16,653 nt of DNA, taken from positions 1 through 16,653 of the forward strand of contig QHPN01000071.1 in NCBI GenBank assembly GCA_003219115.1. Direction: 5' to 3'. Numbering within the stretch: position 1 is the stretch's first letter; the number at the start of each line of letters is the position of its first letter. The notes beneath the pieces were generated by a model, which was not told the DNA's origin, searched no databases, and saw nothing but the letters and a program-made list of their open reading frames with translations. This stretch comes from Verrucomicrobiota bacterium. Its GTDB lineage: Bacteria > Verrucomicrobiota > Verrucomicrobiia > Chthoniobacterales > UBA10450. This document shows positions 14,724 through 16,653 of the stretch, piece after piece. The position numbers were made by a program, and so were the translations under genes.

Positions 14724-15458
14724 ATGAGCTCAATTCGGGAACAGATCGAATCGTTCGGAACATGGATCACTCGGTTTGATGTCGAAGGCGTTGAGTCCGG
14801 CGGCACTTATGATCCGTCCAGTGATCAACGCGTCTGCCGTTTCATCGCCGAATTGCGAATGTATAAGCTGCAAAGTTCAAATGGTGATCGCCCGCTGCGC
14901 ATCCTGGAATGTGGCTCATTTGAGGGAGCCCAAACCGCTATGCTGGCGCAGGCATTCCCGCACGCGCAGATAATTGCTGTCGACGTCCGTCAAGACAGCA
15001 TACGGAAAGCAAAGTTTTTGCATTCCCTGCGAACGATCACGAATATTCAGTATCTACAGGACGATCTCGACAATCCGCAGTTCGTCTTCGCCGAAACCTA
15101 CGACGTTATCTTTTGCGTGGGTCTATTGTACCATCTGCGCGATCCAGCGCGGTTTTTGGCGCGCGCTTGCGCGGCGGCTCCGTTCCTGTGGGTGTGGTCA
15201 TTGGTCTGCACCGAAGCTGAAGCAGTCGTCAGCGAAAACGGCTACCGCGGTCGGATGTTGGCTGAAACACCAGACCATCCGCTTAGTGGAATCGGTTCGA
15301 AGTCGTTTATTCCTACAATTTCTTCGCTCGCGGATATGCTTTGGAATGCCGGATATCAGACAATTGAATTGCTTGAAAAGGTAATGACCACCAACGGCAA
15401 TGGTCCCGCCCTCCTCCTACAGGCGCAGCGCGGCTCGAGTTCTTTTCGGACGACGTGA
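14724..15458 (+). CDS. Class I SAM-dependent methyltransferase between aroA and cmk
   Basis: The 244-residue protein has a Rossmann-type AdoMet domain: ILECGSFEGAQ (60-70, motif I), AVDVRQ with Asp87 (acidic loop), QDDLDNP (112-118), and YDVIFCVGLLYHLRDPARFL (126-145, motif IV and following helix). The GLLYHLxDP pattern occurs in methyltransferases linked to sugar, lipid or glycan modification and in CmoB relatives, but the substrate is unknown. I prefer ATG 14724, with AGGGGG at 14706-14711 about 12 bases upstream; a TTG at 14712 would abut that site. It is flanked by 404 and 247 bases of largely non-coding DNA, in contrast to its tightly packed neighbours, so it may be an acquired insertion. 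Confidence 0.85.
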   Translation: MSSIREQIESFGTWITRFDVEGVESGGTYDPSSDQRVCRFIAELRMYKLQSSNGDRPLRILECGSFEGAQTAMLAQAFPHAQIIAVDVRQDSIRKAKFLHSLRTITNIQYLQDDLDNPQFVFAETYDVIFCVGLLYHLRDPARFLARACAAAPFLWVWSLVCTEAEAVVSENGYRGRMLAETPDHPLSGIGSKSFIPTISSLADMLWNAGYQTIELLEKVMTTNGNGPALLLQAQRGSSSFRTT

Positions 15459-15552
15459 TTGCTTCGTTTACCTGTCGACCGCGCAGGCCGTTATAGCACC
15501 TGGAAGGATATCGCAACTGTGGCCGGCGCGGATCTCAAAGAGGTCAGCTGTC

Positions 15553-15696
15553 ATGAAAGCAGTTCGAGTAATTCGACCGAGGGGCCTAACAATACATCCG
15601 AGGTCGCCCATTAAGGGATTTCAGGACGAGTCGTTGGTAGAGAGGGTCATGCAACGTGTTCCAGTTTCCGTCTTGCTTCTGCGGCCGTTCCAATAA
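15553..15696 (+). CDS. Possible 47-residue small ORF or gene remnant before cmk
   Basis: An ATG with AAAGAGG (15537-15543) and a 9-base spacer, a good ribosome binding site, opens a 47-codon frame ending at TAA 15696. It is rich in Arg and Val, and the C-terminal part, ESLVERVMQRVPVSVLLLRP, loosely resembles the last helix and strand of universal stress proteins. That could mean a decayed remnant, but the resemblance is weak and the N-terminal half matches nothing I know. It ends 12 bases before the cmk start. Confidence 0.3.
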   Translation: MKAVRVIRPRGLTIHPRSPIKGFQDESLVERVMQRVPVSVLLLRPFQ

Positions 15697-15708
15697 AGAA
15701 CACATTTG

Positions 15709-16356
15709 ATGCCGTCTCATCGCATCATTGCCATCGATGGCCCGGCTGCCTCGGGTAAGAGCAGTGTTGCCCTTGCTCTGGCACAGCGGCTTGGATTTTC
15801 CCATGTCAATTCTGGCGCGATGTACCGTGCAGTGACATGGCATGTCTTGCAGCGCAGCGTGGATGTGCACCAACCCGCCGCCGTTGTCGCCGCAGTCGAG
15901 CAATCAAAAATCGTTTGCGAACTCGTCGATTCTCAATCGCGCATCTTGATTAACGATCAGGATCCCACCTCACATTTGCGGGATGACAATGTGAACCGTG
16001 CCGTCTCGATCGTGAGCAGCATTCCGCGGGTTCGCCAGATTTTGGTCCCGCGGATGCGCGAATGCGCCAAGGCAGACAACGTCGTCATGGAAGGGCGCGA
16101 CATCGGCTCGGTCGTTTTTCCGGAAACACCTTTCAAATTTTATATCGACGCATCACCAGAAGTGCGGGTACAACGTCGCCGGGCCGAAGGCCAGCGCGAT
16201 GAAATCGCCGCGCGGGATCGCGCCGATTCTTCGCGCGCCGCGTCACCACTCGTCGTCGCGCCTGATGCCGAAGTGATCGATACTTCCACCCTCACGATTG
16301 AGGGCGTTGTTAACGAAATCATGCGCCGGCTCAAACAAAAAGGACTCCCGATTTAA
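15709..16356 (+). CDS. cmk: Cytidylate kinase
   Basis: This 215-residue cytoplasmic enzyme phosphorylates CMP and dCMP with ATP in pyrimidine nucleotide recycling. The Walker A loop IDGPAASGKSS is at residues 9-19, HVNSGAMYRAVTW (32-44) forms the CMP site, VMEGRDIGSVVFP (126-138) is the conserved Arg/Asp segment, and the lid is QRDEIAARDRADSSRAASPL (162-181). Length is usual for the short bacterial form. ATG 15709 is preferred to the TTG one codon upstream; the ribosome binding site is weak. In many relatives cmk directly follows aroA and precedes plsC; here it is displaced from aroA by a methyltransferase gene. Confidence 0.96.
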   Translation: MPSHRIIAIDGPAASGKSSVALALAQRLGFSHVNSGAMYRAVTWHVLQRSVDVHQPAAVVAAVEQSKIVCELVDSQSRILINDQDPTSHLRDDNVNRAVSIVSSIPRVRQILVPRMRECAKADNVVMEGRDIGSVVFPETPFKFYIDASPEVRVQRRRAEGQRDEIAARDRADSSRAASPLVVAPDAEVIDTSTLTIEGVVNEIMRRLKQKGLPI

Positions 16357-16501
16357 GGATTTAACAATTTAACGATTCACAAATGCTCGCCCGATTACTG
16401 ACTTGTGGTGGCAGACGTTTCGCCTCCATGGATTCCGGAGTTGCGGCCGACACGGCTGTCTCTAGAGGGAAACGGCTCGCTGCCTTTCAAAACGCCGCGC
16501 C

Positions 16502-16653
16502 GTGAATTTTTATTACTGGCTGGGATACACGCTCTCGCGCTTACTCGCGCAAATCTTTTTCCGATTCCGCATTTTGCATCGGGAGCGCATGCTCCAGAGC
16601 GGGCCGGTGATTCTGGCGATGAATCATCAAAGCTTCTTTGATCCGCCGCTGGC
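16502..16653 (+). CDS. plsC: 1-acyl-glycerol-3-phosphate acyltransferase-like protein, 5' part (cut by window edge)
   Basis: A GTG opens a frame that runs off the right edge after 50 codons. The protein begins with VNFYYWLGYTLSRLLAQIFF, an N-terminal membrane-associated helix, then reaches VILAMNHQSFFDPPL with the acyltransferase block I motif NHxxxxD (Asn41, His42, Asp47). Enzymes of this family acylate lysophosphatidic acid in phospholipid synthesis at the inner membrane. Position directly after cmk is a familiar arrangement. No good ribosome binding site is visible, and the preceding 145 bases hold no gene, only a palindrome CTCTAGAG (16460-16467). The symbol is by family, since the C-terminal half cannot be seen. 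Confidence 0.8.
   Translation, partial: MNFYYWLGYTLSRLLAQIFFRFRILHRERMLQSGPVILAMNHQSFFDPPL

Noticed and set aside
16405..16641. 78-codon plus-strand frame near the right edge
   Set aside because: The frame beginning at GTG 16502 carries the NHxxxxD acyltransferase motif and continues past the window, so the other frame is a shadow.

Overview
The window looks like a chromosomal housekeeping segment from a Verrucomicrobiota bacterium. A soil or freshwater Spartobacteria/Chthoniobacterales-type lineage is my inference, and no rRNA is present to confirm it. Grounds for this are the gene families (a free-standing SWIB protein, a verrucomicrobial-style double-psi barrel protein and small lipoprotein, an aroA/cmk/plsC neighbourhood), the moderately high GC, the weak Shine-Dalgarno sites with GTG starts, and the many short palindromic intergenic repeats. 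I see no tRNA, rRNA, CRISPR array, integrase or transposase.

Layout. Positions 1-52 hold the 5' end of a leftward gene, possibly an LpxL/HtrB-type acyltransferase. A structured, gene-free leader (53-356) precedes a rightward group: an RmlC-like cupin, a class I methyltransferase, panC and nadB. nadB is broken by a frameshift at about 3256. A secreted double-psi-barrel-like protein follows (4386-5213). A leftward pair comes next, a secreted NodB-type polysaccharide deacetylase followed by a dynamin-like GTPase. It diverges from a rightward hybrid histidine kinase (8044-9927). The kinase converges, across a 92-base palindromic repeat, on a leftward group read in the order REC-PP2C phosphatase, SWIB protein, exported thioredoxin. 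From 12358 rightward come a small lipoprotein, a dense cluster of hairpin repeats, aroA, a methyltransferase that appears inserted with non-coding flanks, cmk, and the truncated start of a plsC-type acyltransferase.

How the genes work together. panC (pantothenate) and nadB (NAD) overlap and form a cofactor-biosynthesis pair. aroA (chorismate), cmk (CMP phosphorylation) and plsC (phospholipids) form a familiar core cluster. The deacetylase, GTPase, barrel protein and possible acyltransferases suggest envelope functions. The kinase and REC-PP2C proteins are signalling proteins, but their partners cannot be read from this window.

I did not find a convincing new multi-gene system. The points most worth checking are the nadB lesion, alanine in the AroA phosphoenolpyruvate-site loop, an operator-like palindrome at 12244-12265, the hairpin cluster before aroA, a dispersed repeat family, the SWIB protein with a histone-like tail, and two small ORFs with good ribosome binding sites.
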